A stretch of 34,523 nt of DNA from positions 1 to 34,523 of the forward strand of contig NZ_MVIM01000029.1 of the NCBI RefSeq assembly GCF_002086795.1, written 5' to 3'. The stretch is from Mycolicibacterium tusciae (GTDB lineage: Bacteria > Actinomycetota > Actinomycetes > Mycobacteriales > Mycobacteriaceae). The position numbers and the translations under genes are program-made. The notes below the pieces were generated by a model. It was not told where the DNA came from. It worked only from the letters and a program-made list of their open reading frames with translations, and searched no databases. Positions 25,272-32,705 of the stretch are shown here, in pieces (the stretch's first letter is position 1; each line of letters begins with the position of its first letter).

Positions 25272-26023
25272 GTCCGACGCCCTCCGTTGACGGGAAGGAT
25301 TTGACCGGTGATGTAGTCCGATTCGTCCTGGCACAGGAAGATCGTGGCGTTTGCGATGTCCTCCGGTCGCCCCGCCCGCCGCACCGGCGTGGCCTTGGCG
25401 AAGTGCTCCAGCGACGCGGTGAAGCGCCCTTCCTCGATCGCCTTCTCCAGCATCGGCGTGACCACCATGCCGGGCGGAATCGTGTTGACCGTTACGCCTT
25501 TCGGCCCCAGTTCCAATGCGAGGCTCTTGGTGAACCCGATCACGCCCGCCTTGGAACTGACATAGGCGGCCATGCGCGACTGGCCGCCCTGCGCGCTCGA
25601 CGATGAGATGTTGACGATGCGGCCCCAGTGCGCATCGAGCATGTCGGGCAGCACCACCTGCGTGCAGATGAACGGGCCGCGCAGGTTGACCGCCATCACG
25701 CGGTCCCACTGCTCGTCGGTGATCTCGTCGAACTTGCCGAACTGCTCGATACCGGCGTTGTTGACCAAAATCAGGATGGGGCCCAGATCCGCGCGCACCT
25801 GCGCGACGGCGGCCTCGACCGCACTGCGGTTGGATACATCCACTTCGTAGCCCGCGACTTTCGCGCCCTCATTGCGCAATCGGTCGACGTGAGTACCGAT
25901 TTGGGCGGCGTCGATGTCGAAGATGGCGACCTTGACACCTCGGGCCGCGAGTGCCTCGGTGATGGCCTGCCCCAGGCCGGCGGCGCCGCCGGTCACGACA
26001 GCGGTGGCGTCTTCGAATGGCAT
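25268..26023 (-). CDS. Short-chain dehydrogenase/reductase
   Basis: 251 residues from ATG 26023. Cofactor motif TGGAAGLG at 11-18, D36 at the end of strand 2 suggesting NAD(H), NNAG near 88-91, and catalytic S140-142, Y154 and K158 (YVSSK). It likely oxidises a hydroxyl group or diol formed by the oxygenases of this operon. It follows the P450 gene by 11 bases and overlaps the CMD-like gene by four. Confidence 0.9.
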   Translation of the reverse strand: MPFEDATAVVTGGAAGLGQAITEALAARGVKVAIFDIDAAQIGTHVDRLRNEGAKVAGYEVDVSNRSAVEAAVAQVRADLGPILILVNNAGIEQFGKFDEITDEQWDRVMAVNLRGPFICTQVVLPDMLDAHWGRIVNISSSSAQGGQSRMAAYVSSKAGVIGFTKSLALELGPKGVTVNTIPPGMVVTPMLEKAIEEGRFTASLEHFAKATPVRRAGRPEDIANATIFLCQDESDYITGQILPVNGGRRT

Positions 26024-26034
26024 CTTGAGGATTC

Positions 26035-27297
26035 CTATGAGTATTCGATATGTAGACGGGTCAGACCGCGCAGGATGAAGGTCGGCAGATAGCAATATCG
26101 GCGCTTGTCGGCGGGGCCGTGTTTACCTTCGTCGATCCTGATGTCGGTGGTGCGGTCGAAGAGTCGCTCCAAGGTGATGCGCCCCTCGGCGCGCGCCAGC
26201 GGTGCACCCGGGCAGGCGTGCGGGCCACGACCGAACGCGACATGGCTGCGCGCATTGGGGCGGGCCATGTCAAAGACGTCGGGATCAGGGAACCGGCGCG
26301 GGTCGCGGTTGAGCGCCGCGTTGACGAGCATCACGGTGGTTCCCGCCGGCAGGTCGACCCCCCCGACGGTGACCGGGCACTTCGACAGCCTGAAGTCGCC
26401 GCGCACCGGGCTCTCGTAACGCAGCGCCTCCTCGATGAAGTTGGGAATGAGATCCCAGTTGGCGCGCAGTTGTGTTTGTAATTCGCGATCTTCGGCGATC
26501 ATCATCACCGCGGCGCTGAGTAGGCGCACGGTCGTTTCCTGGCCGGCGGCGAAGAGGTTGGCCGCCACGCGTACCGCATCGATCACCTCCGGCGTGCTGC
26601 CGTCGGGGAACGTCGCAGAAGCGATGCCGTTGAGCACGTCTGCGCGGGGTGCACGGCGGCGGTCCTCGATGTACTCGCTGAACCTGCCGTACAGATACTC
26701 CAGCGGAGAATGATGCATCTGCTCGCCCTCGCTGCTTCCGATGGTGCCCGCTTCGGTCAGCAGCGCGTCGCGAAATTCGTCCTGATCGGACTCGGGAACC
26801 CCAAGCAGATCGGCGATGACAAGCATCGCGAACGGGGAGGCGAAATCTGCGATGAACTCGCAGCTGCCGTCGGTGAGGGCCTCGTCGAGCTGACGGTCGG
26901 CCAGCTCCCACATGAAGTCTTCATTCTCCTTGAGCCGCTTGGGGGTGAGCATCCGCGACAGCAGCGCCCGATGCGCGGTGTGCACCGGTGGATCGAACGT
27001 CGGCAGCTGATCGCTGAAGGGCACCTCGTCTCGGTGCCGAGCGATGAGCTCGGAGATGTCGTCGCCTCCCAACGGAACCGGGAATCCCGGAAAGGGCCCC
27101 GTGACCGAGACGCAGGATGAGAACCTCTGGGTATCGTTGTAGATCGCCACCCCCTCGTCATAGCCGGTGACCATCACCACGTCGTGGTGCTTCTCGCGTC
27201 GCAACGGGCATTCGTCGCGCATCCAAGCCAGATAGTCGTAAGGGTCGTGCAGCAACTCGTTGTCGGTGAAGAAGTCTCGCGTGTCGTGCTCGATCAC
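26035..27297 (-). CDS. Cytochrome P450
   Basis: 420 residues. The haem motif FGRGPHACPG puts the cysteine ligand at C362. The I-helix AGQETT (251-256) and the K-helix E290-A-L-R293 are intact, and RRFPDPDVFDMAR is the usual PERF-like region. No membrane anchor is present; it is a soluble bacterial class I P450. No ferredoxin or reductase gene lies nearby, so electrons must come from proteins encoded elsewhere. GTG start, overlapping the previous stop by four bases (GTGA). The CYP family and substrate cannot be assigned by eye. Confidence 0.93.
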   Translation of the reverse strand: MIEHDTRDFFTDNELLHDPYDYLAWMRDECPLRREKHHDVVMVTGYDEGVAIYNDTQRFSSCVSVTGPFPGFPVPLGGDDISELIARHRDEVPFSDQLPTFDPPVHTAHRALLSRMLTPKRLKENEDFMWELADRQLDEALTDGSCEFIADFASPFAMLVIADLLGVPESDQDEFRDALLTEAGTIGSSEGEQMHHSPLEYLYGRFSEYIEDRRRAPRADVLNGIASATFPDGSTPEVIDAVRVAANLFAAGQETTVRLLSAAVMMIAEDRELQTQLRANWDLIPNFIEEALRYESPVRGDFRLSKCPVTVGGVDLPAGTTVMLVNAALNRDPRRFPDPDVFDMARPNARSHVAFGRGPHACPGAPLARAEGRITLERLFDRTTDIRIDEGKHGPADKRRYCYLPTFILRGLTRLHIEYS

Positions 27298-27755
27298 TGC
27301 GAGCCTTCCGCGCCATCGAAACTCGGCACCGATCCGCCCGGCGGTTCCATCTGTAGGTAGACGGCAATACGCCGAACCTTGTTGTCGGCGTTGAACTCAT
27401 ACACCGACACACTGTTGACCACGCTGCTGAAGTCACCCATACGACTGCGCTCCTCGAGTTCGAGGAACACCACGTCCGGAGTCTCGGTCAGGCGCTGAAA
27501 CTCGCAGTCCCATTCCGATGACTTCGCCCAGTTGGTCAGGAACTCCACGTAGGACGTCCAGTCCATCACCTCTTTGAACGGCCCTACCCGGACGAAGTTG
27601 TCGACGTCGATCAACTCCGCCAGCGGGGCCCAGTCCGCCGACGTGAAGTCGGGATCCTTGGCGGCATCGACGAGACGCTTGGTGGTCTGGCTGTACTCCA
27701 ACACGGTCCGGGATCGACCGGTAGCCGCCGCGAGCACTTCATCCAGCGTCGTCAT
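27294..27755 (-). CDS. SnoaL/NTF2-like protein
   Basis: 153 residues. The pattern of an N-terminal helix pair, then DNFVRVGPFKEVMDWTSYVEFLTNWAK and a beta-rich second half (VVFLELEERS, VVNSVSVYEF, KVRRIAVYLQ) fits the NTF2/SnoaL alpha+beta barrel. Family members bind or dehydrate, hydrate or isomerise small hydrophobic substrates. No catalytic residue can be named with confidence. It overlaps both neighbours by four bases, so it is translationally coupled between the small protein and the P450. Confidence 0.75.
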   Translation of the reverse strand: MTTLDEVLAAATGRSRTVLEYSQTTKRLVDAAKDPDFTSADWAPLAELIDVDNFVRVGPFKEVMDWTSYVEFLTNWAKSSEWDCEFQRLTETPDVVFLELEERSRMGDFSSVVNSVSVYEFNADNKVRRIAVYLQMEPPGGSVPSFDGAEGSQ

Positions 27756-28048
27756 GCCGTCACCTCAGATTTCGCCAGGCGGCGTTCCAGCGCCTCAAGG
27801 TACTCGCCGGTGCCCCGGTAGGGGCCATGCACGCCGATCGCGACGTCGAGAAACGCCTTTTCAGAGGGAAACTCGCTGAGCTTGAACACGTCGTCGCCGG
27901 TGAAGTACGGCGAGGCATACACCCCGTCAACCGCGAACCTCCATGTGCCCGCGAATGCCTCACCGTCCTTCACCCCCTGCCGCAGGTAGGTGTCGCGGTA
28001 GGCCTCGGCCATCTGAGTATGCCGAGCGACGCGTTCCTCGAGAGTCAT
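27752..28048 (-). CDS. Small protein of the oxygenase operon, unrecognised
   Basis: 98 residues with an AAAGGAAG ribosome site before the ATG. I do not recognise the family. The sequence has a charged N-terminal helix (LEERVARHTQMAEAYRDTYL), a middle with several aromatic residues (FAVDGVYASPYFTGDDVFKL) and a C-terminal helix (GEYLEALERRLAKS). No signal peptide, membrane span or cysteine is present. The layout could be a short NTF2-like subunit pairing with the next gene product, with which it overlaps by four bases. That is a guess from context. Confidence 0.65.
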   Translation of the reverse strand: MTLEERVARHTQMAEAYRDTYLRQGVKDGEAFAGTWRFAVDGVYASPYFTGDDVFKLSEFPSEKAFLDVAIGVHGPYRGTGEYLEALERRLAKSEVTA

Positions 28049-28077
28049 TGCTTCCTTTCGTAATTTGGCGAAGATGG

Positions 28078-29445
28078 TTAGGACTGGGAGGCCGCCATGT
28101 AGCGGTCGATGACGGAATGGAAGTGGCCGATGACAACTTCCTCCTTTACCAACGACATGTGATCGAGCCGTTTGTTTCGCAATCCCTTCTGCTGGCGAGG
28201 CATCTGGACGTAGTCCTGGTGCAGCGCCTCGAAATACTTGTAGCTGCCGGGTTCGTCGACCTCGATGAGATCTGCGCGGAAGGCATCTCGGTGCTCAGCG
28301 GGCAGGAACATGTAGCTGCTGACGTGCCAGATGCAGCGGCTCGGGTCGCCGTCGGGATGCGGGACCGCCATGATGATGTGGCATTCGCCGGCCCGGACCG
28401 TCATGAAGAAGTTCGGGAACAGCACCCAGCCCTGGTTGTCGCTCATCTGATCGTCGGTCAGTTCGCTGACATCGAGCCCCATTCCCGTCAAGGTGTCGCG
28501 GGTCGCCTGCTGCAGCAGGCCCCGTGCCGTCACGCCGTCGGGAAATTCCACCTCACCGTCCGCACCCTGATACGGCGCGACGAGTTCCTGGAAGCGCGGG
28601 ATCACCGCGGCCGTGCCGGGGAACGTCTCGGGCAGTGCCATGATGCCGTCGACCTGCTTCTGCGCACCGGCGCCCTGCACCTCGAAAGGTGCGACGGCAA
28701 CGCTGTGGTCCTCGAAGAACTGATAGCGGGTGGTCGCCGGGTCGATGTTGAGGACGGCGAGCAACTGCGGGTGGATTCCATTGATGTGGTAGCCCTCTTC
28801 GAAGGCGTCCATCACGACTTTCCAGTTGCAGTCCAGAGCCTCGCGGACGTCCATCACGGTGGTCATCTGGTCGAGGTGGTAGGGCTCGAGCAGTTCGACC
28901 ACCTCGTCGCCGAGGTATTCCCGCAGCGGCTGGGCATCGGGTTGCGGGTTGAGGAAGATGAACCCGCCGAAGGTGTCGACCGAAACCTCCAGCAGCGAGT
29001 TGTCACTCTTGTCGACCTGACCGGAGAGATTCTCCCGCAGCACACCGCGTAGCCTGCCCTCCAGGTCGTAGGACCACAGGTGGTACTGACACAGGAACCC
29101 ACGCTTGGCATTCCCGGTGTTGGTCATGCACAGCATGTTTCCCCGGTGCCGGCATGCGTTGACGAAACCTCGCAGCTTCTCGTCCTTGCCGCGGACGATG
29201 ACGTATGACTGGTCGAGGATCTGATATCGCTTCCAGTCACCGACTTTGGGGATGTCGTCGACGCGCCCGGCGACTTGCCATACGCGCGACCAGATGCGTT
29301 CGCGTTCCAGGGCCGCGTATTCGGGGCAGGTGTAGCGCTCGGTCGAGATGTTCATGTTGAACGTCTCCGGCTTCACGTCCTGAAGACCGAGTCCTTTTCC
29401 GGAATCGGGCTTCAGCCATTCGCCGGGGCGGATTGTCTGTGTCAT
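28078..29445 (-). CDS. Rieske non-haem iron oxygenase, alpha subunit
   Basis: 455 residues from ATG 29445, chosen because AGGAGG lies seven bases before it; the TTG at 29451 is too close. The Rieske [2Fe-2S] ligands are C98 and H100 (ACRHRG) and C119 and H122 (CQYH). The mononuclear iron site has H220 and H225 in EEGYHINGIH with the bridging acid D213. It would hydroxylate an aromatic or alicyclic substrate using electrons from a reductase not encoded nearby. No beta subunit is present unless the small or SnoaL-like proteins act as one. First gene of the six-gene minus-strand operon. Confidence 0.93.
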   Translation of the reverse strand: MTQTIRPGEWLKPDSGKGLGLQDVKPETFNMNISTERYTCPEYAALERERIWSRVWQVAGRVDDIPKVGDWKRYQILDQSYVIVRGKDEKLRGFVNACRHRGNMLCMTNTGNAKRGFLCQYHLWSYDLEGRLRGVLRENLSGQVDKSDNSLLEVSVDTFGGFIFLNPQPDAQPLREYLGDEVVELLEPYHLDQMTTVMDVREALDCNWKVVMDAFEEGYHINGIHPQLLAVLNIDPATTRYQFFEDHSVAVAPFEVQGAGAQKQVDGIMALPETFPGTAAVIPRFQELVAPYQGADGEVEFPDGVTARGLLQQATRDTLTGMGLDVSELTDDQMSDNQGWVLFPNFFMTVRAGECHIIMAVPHPDGDPSRCIWHVSSYMFLPAEHRDAFRADLIEVDEPGSYKYFEALHQDYVQMPRQQKGLRNKRLDHMSLVKEEVVIGHFHSVIDRYMAASQS

Positions 29446-29523
29446 TACCAAACCTCCTGGTCACCGAATGCTCATCTGGGCTGTGAGTTCATCCGCACGC
29501 GATTGCTGTGATGGCAGTCACCA

Positions 29524-29558
29524 TATACATTGACGTATTAGATATACAACAATGTATA
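29524..29558. promoter_or_regulatory. Twin operator-like sites in divergent promoter
   Basis: Two sites of the form ATAC-N6-GTAT occur 19 bases apart: ATACATTGACGTAT (29525-29538) and ATACAACAATGTAT (29544-29557), the second extended to TATACA-N4-TGTATA. The outer arms TATACATTG and CAATGTATA are also a perfect 9-bp inverted repeat. Candidate promoters overlap them: plus strand TTGACG-N19-TATAAA and minus strand TTGTTG-N17-TGTATA. The TetR protein encoded at 30074 is the likely ligand. The stretch is markedly AT-rich against its surroundings. Confidence 0.7.
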
Positions 29559-29624
29559 AAAGTGCTCTGGATCACATCGCTGCCCACGGGTCGGAGGCCC
29601 CGGGTCGAAATGGGAGGAACGGCA

Positions 29625-30035
29625 ATGGGGTGTGTGCTCGACATTCGCGCCGTCAACGTCGCGGATCTGATCAGCGTCGCCGGCGGCTGGCTCTGCGACT
29701 GTGCGATGGCCGGGTGGACAGTCACGGTGTGGGCTCCGCAGCTCGAGCACGTCCAGGCCCTGGCAATCCTGGGTGTGGCCGAGCGTGCGTCAGAGATCGA
29801 GCCGGTAGATGCGCTGGTGGTCGATGGCGCCTCCCGGCGCGACCTCGCTCGCGGCCGGCACAACTGGGTGCGTCATCACGTCAGTGCCGCCGCGCGCGCT
29901 TTCAAGGCTCGGGCGTTGCTCGCCGCAAATATCCCGCCACGCATCGTGGATCTCGAGATGTTTTCGCTAGGTGCATCAAACCTCTTGGTGGCGCCAGACT
30001 TTGCGCAGACCTCAGCAACCGCTGTAGCGCCGTGA
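29625..30035 (+). CDS. Unrecognised protein upstream of TetR gene
   Basis: 136 residues from ATG 29625, with GGGAGG seven to eight bases before it; the frame stays open to 29508, but that would cross the operator region. I do not recognise the family. The opening CVLDIRAVNVADLISVAGGW is followed by two close cysteines (C24, C26) in WLCDCAMAGW, then an alpha/beta-looking middle and an arginine/histidine-rich ARGRHNWVRHH. There is no signal peptide. It ends 38 bases before the TetR start and is probably co-transcribed with it, opposite the oxygenase operon, which points to a role in the same pathway or its sensing. Confidence 0.65.
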   Translation: MGCVLDIRAVNVADLISVAGGWLCDCAMAGWTVTVWAPQLEHVQALAILGVAERASEIEPVDALVVDGASRRDLARGRHNWVRHHVSAAARAFKARALLAANIPPRIVDLEMFSLGASNLLVAPDFAQTSATAVAP

Positions 30036-30073
30036 ACGCCGGTACTCGGGCAGTGCTGTGGGAGGATCGGCGA

Positions 30074-30673
30074 ATGCCGGAGCGGTGGACGAGGGAGCGT
30101 CGTCTCGAGCACACCCGCAACCTGCTGCTCGACGCCGCTGAGGAGGTGTTCGCGCGCAAGGGGCTGACCGGCGCCGCGCTGGAAGACATCGCCGATGTCG
30201 CCGGCTACACCCGCGGGGCCATCTACTCGCACTTCGGCGCCAAGGAAGAGTTGTTCCTCGCGGTCGTCGACCGGCAGCGGCAGCGGTTCCTCGACGGCTT
30301 CAACGACATCATCCAGTCTTTCGCGCGACTCGACGAACTCAGCGTCGACGAACTGGCCGAGCGGTGGCGCGAAGTGGGCAGCGACCCGAACCGGGCGGCC
30401 CTGAATTACGAACTCACGCTGTATCTTTTGCGAAATCCGGATGCGCGTGAACGACTCGATGCACAGCGGTGCGAGACCGTTCGATCGCTGGCCGAATTCA
30501 TCAGTAAGAACGTCGCTCGGTTGGGCGCAACGCTGACGATTCCCGCGGACACGTTGGCCCAGCTGATCCTTGCGGTCAACGACGGCGTCACCCTTGGCAG
30601 CCATCTCGATGGAGCGGACCTGTTTCGCCCCTATCTACACCTGATCGTCTCGAGCATCGTCGCCGCAGGTTAG
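30074..30673 (+). CDS. TetR-family regulator of the oxygenase cluster
   Basis: 199 residues from ATG 30074, with GGGAGGA eight bases upstream. The N-terminal HTH is clear: ALEDIADVAGYTRGAIYSHFGAKEELFLAV. The C-terminal ligand-binding domain is all-helical. It probably binds the ATAC-N6-GTAT sites at 29525-29557 and controls both itself and the divergent oxygenase operon, with a pathway compound as inducer; this is inferred from position. Its last codons and TAG are the start of palindromic repeat copy 2. Confidence 0.9.
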   Translation: MPERWTRERRLEHTRNLLLDAAEEVFARKGLTGAALEDIADVAGYTRGAIYSHFGAKEELFLAVVDRQRQRFLDGFNDIIQSFARLDELSVDELAERWREVGSDPNRAALNYELTLYLLRNPDARERLDAQRCETVRSLAEFISKNVARLGATLTIPADTLAQLILAVNDGVTLGSHLDGADLFRPYLHLIVSSIVAAG

Positions 30674-30750
30674 CGTCTGCTCATCGACACTGCGCGTAGG
30701 GCGCGATCTCGCACAAAATCGCGCCCTGTACGCAGTGTCAATGCAGAGAC
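30661..30750. repeat. Palindromic repeat, copy 2 (TetR/SnoaL gap)
   Basis: Imperfect 76-nt palindrome, 30675-30750. The arms of 33 nt surround a 10-base loop: GTCT, CAT, GACACTGCG and AGGGCGCGAT on the left all have exact partners on the right. The inner mismatch CGT/GTA becomes one C-A mismatch plus two G-U pairs in plus-strand RNA, and the same mismatch is kept in copy 1. It fills the gap between convergent genes and starts at the TetR stop codon GGTTAG. A bidirectional terminator or a dispersed repeat element is likely. Confidence 0.85.
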
Positions 30751-30757
30751 CTGGGAC

Positions 30758-31168
30758 CTAAGCGCCGGTCGGGGAGTTGACAAACCACACGTTCTCCTCG
30801 CGGAGCTGACGACTGCGCCAGCCGTCGGGTGTCCGCACCAGCTCGTGGTGGTAGTAGCCGCCGCACGAGCTCATCTCCGCCATGCCGGGTAGCTGCATGG
30901 GGTTGTAGAACATCGCCCGCACTGTCGCGGTATCACCGTCGATGTCGCTTTCGATGTTCGTGATGTAGTGCATGCTCCACCGGATCACGCCGAAGTTCGC
31001 CGCGAACCAGTCCACCACGTCGTCGCGGCTGCCCACGATCGCGCCCGCCGAGGAGTAGTCGATGTGCGCGTCGTCGGTGAAGACGGACCGATACAACTCC
31101 CAGTCCTTGGTGTCGACGGCGTGGGCGTACCGGTATAACAGTCGGGCGATTTCGACCTCGTCGCTCAT
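30758..31168 (-). CDS. SnoaL-like (NTF2-fold) protein
   Basis: 136 residues. The layout is typical of SnoaL_4 proteins: EIARLLYRYAHAVDTKDWELYRSVFTDDAHIDY, then a loop with DDVVDWFAAN, SMHYITN, and the closing sheet with GGYYHHELVRTPDGWR. D, Y and H residues in these segments line the cavity in family members that act as dehydratases, isomerases or hydroxylating dioxygenase-like proteins. The reaction is unknown. Its ATG overlaps the aldehyde dehydrogenase stop (ATGA). Confidence 0.85.
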   Translation of the reverse strand: MSDEVEIARLLYRYAHAVDTKDWELYRSVFTDDAHIDYSSAGAIVGSRDDVVDWFAANFGVIRWSMHYITNIESDIDGDTATVRAMFYNPMQLPGMAEMSSCGGYYHHELVRTPDGWRSRQLREENVWFVNSPTGA

Positions 31169-32649
31169 TCGGGCATGCCGATCGTCTTGGCCTCCAGATA
31201 CTCCTTGTACCCCTCCTCGCCGTTGCGGTAGCCAAGACCGCTTTGTTTGGTCCCGCCGAACGGACTGTTGATGCCGAAGTGGCTCTTGCCGTTGATGGTG
31301 ACGTTGCCGGTCCGCATCCGCTTGGCCACCTCGAGTGCGCGGTCCAGATCGCCGCCGCTGACTTCACCGGAGAGTCCGTAGATCGAGTTGTTGGCGATCG
31401 CGATGGCCTCCGCGTCACCCTCATAGGGAATGACCGACAACACCGGCCCGAAGATCTCCTCCTGTGCCACTTGCGAATCCGGGTCGACGTCGGCCAGCAG
31501 CGTCGGCTGGACGTAGTAGCCGGTCGGCAGATGCTCTGGGATGCCGCCGCCGGTGACCAGCCGGGCGCCCGAGTCGATACCGGACTGGATCAACCCGAGT
31601 ACCTTCTGGCGCTGCCCCTCGCTGATCTGCGGGCCCTGCATGTTGTTCGGATCCCACGGATCGCCGACCGGAAAATTCTCCATCATGTTCTTCATGATCT
31701 CGATGCCTTCGTCATAACGACTGCGCGGCAACAGGATCCGACTGGGCAGAATGCAGCTCTGCCCGGACATCACGCACGCCATCAACGCCGCCATCGGCAG
31801 CGCCATGTTGAAGTCGGCGTCGTCGAGCACGATATGGGCGGACTTGCCGCCGAGTTCGAGCAGCGTCTTCTTGACCGTCGGCGCACCCGCGGCCAGAATG
31901 GCCCGCCCCGTCGCGGTGGAGCCGGTGAACGTGATCATGTCCACCCTCGGATCGGCGGACAGCGCCGCGCCCACCTCGTTGGCGTTCGAGACGACGACGT
32001 TGAACACGCCCGCGGGGATGTCGGTTTCCTCGGCCACGATGCGGCCGTACTCGCTACCTGACCACGGCGTCAGCTGCGCGGGTTTGAGGACGACCGTGTT
32101 GCCTGCCATCAGTGCGGGGATGGTTTCGGCGACGTTGAGGTAGAACGGAACGTTCCACGGGGTGATCGCCCCGACCACCCCGACGGGTTCGTAATGGATC
32201 TTGCGTCGCGCAGGACCCATCGGGGTTTCGTGCACGCCGTTGTCGGCCAGGTACTCGAAGTTCCTGCCGTGCTCGGCCCAGTGCTTGACCTCCTCGATCG
32301 GACTCTCGATCTGAGACCCGGTCACCTTCACCGGACAGCCGACCTCGGTGATCAGAACCCGCCGCAGATGTTCCTTGTTTCGTTCGAACGCCTCGTGCAG
32401 CTGGGTGAGGCAGTGATAGCGGAAGTCCAGATCACGCGACCAGTCGGTCTGATCGAATGCCCGCCGCGCCGCCCCGACCGCGCGTTCCATGTCGGCGACG
32501 GTCCCGTCGGTTGCCTGGCCGGCCACCTCTTCGCTGGCCGGATGGATGACGTCGAATGTGGCGCCGCTGCTGGTGTGTTGTAGTTCGCCGTCGATGAGCA
32601 TCCGCTCGTCGCCGGCCAGTACTCCCGTTTCGTCCTGCACGCTGGTCAT
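31165..32649 (-). CDS. Aldehyde dehydrogenase
   Basis: 494 residues from ATG 32649 (MTSVQDETGV); the frame continues upstream only by chance. Key residues: N166 in TPWNVPFY, the NAD site FTGSTATGRAIL, general base E265 in LELGGKS, and nucleophile C299 in SGQSC. It oxidises an aldehyde to the acid with NAD(P)+; the substrate is not evident. An operator-like site lies 11-34 bases upstream of the start, and a TetR gene precedes it on the same strand. Confidence 0.93.
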   Translation of the reverse strand: MTSVQDETGVLAGDERMLIDGELQHTSSGATFDVIHPASEEVAGQATDGTVADMERAVGAARRAFDQTDWSRDLDFRYHCLTQLHEAFERNKEHLRRVLITEVGCPVKVTGSQIESPIEEVKHWAEHGRNFEYLADNGVHETPMGPARRKIHYEPVGVVGAITPWNVPFYLNVAETIPALMAGNTVVLKPAQLTPWSGSEYGRIVAEETDIPAGVFNVVVSNANEVGAALSADPRVDMITFTGSTATGRAILAAGAPTVKKTLLELGGKSAHIVLDDADFNMALPMAALMACVMSGQSCILPSRILLPRSRYDEGIEIMKNMMENFPVGDPWDPNNMQGPQISEGQRQKVLGLIQSGIDSGARLVTGGGIPEHLPTGYYVQPTLLADVDPDSQVAQEEIFGPVLSVIPYEGDAEAIAIANNSIYGLSGEVSGGDLDRALEVAKRMRTGNVTINGKSHFGINSPFGGTKQSGLGYRNGEEGYKEYLEAKTIGMPE

Positions 32650-32659
32650 ACGCTCAGCA

Positions 32660-32683
32660 TTACAAACTTCTGCGGAAGTGTCA
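32660..32683. promoter_or_regulatory. Operator-like site before aldehyde dehydrogenase
   Basis: TTACAAA followed 17 bases later by AGTGTCA, with an inner inverted repeat ACTTC-TGCG-GAAGT (32666-32679). The TTACAAA half-site and the 17-base spacing are the same as in the perfect palindrome at 34412-34437. A likely target of the TetR protein encoded next to it. Confidence 0.5.
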
Positions 32684-32705
32684 CCCCCGGATTGACGCCG
32701 ACGAA

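Noticed and set aside
25272..25709. Upstream extension of the CMD-like frame
   Set aside because: It lies inside the SDR gene in another frame and shows no CMD similarity; the ATGA overlap at 25271 is the natural start.
27943..29052. 369-codon plus-strand open frame opposite the Rieske gene
   Set aside because: Antisense shadow of a well-supported oxygenase gene; no ribosome site or recognisable domain.
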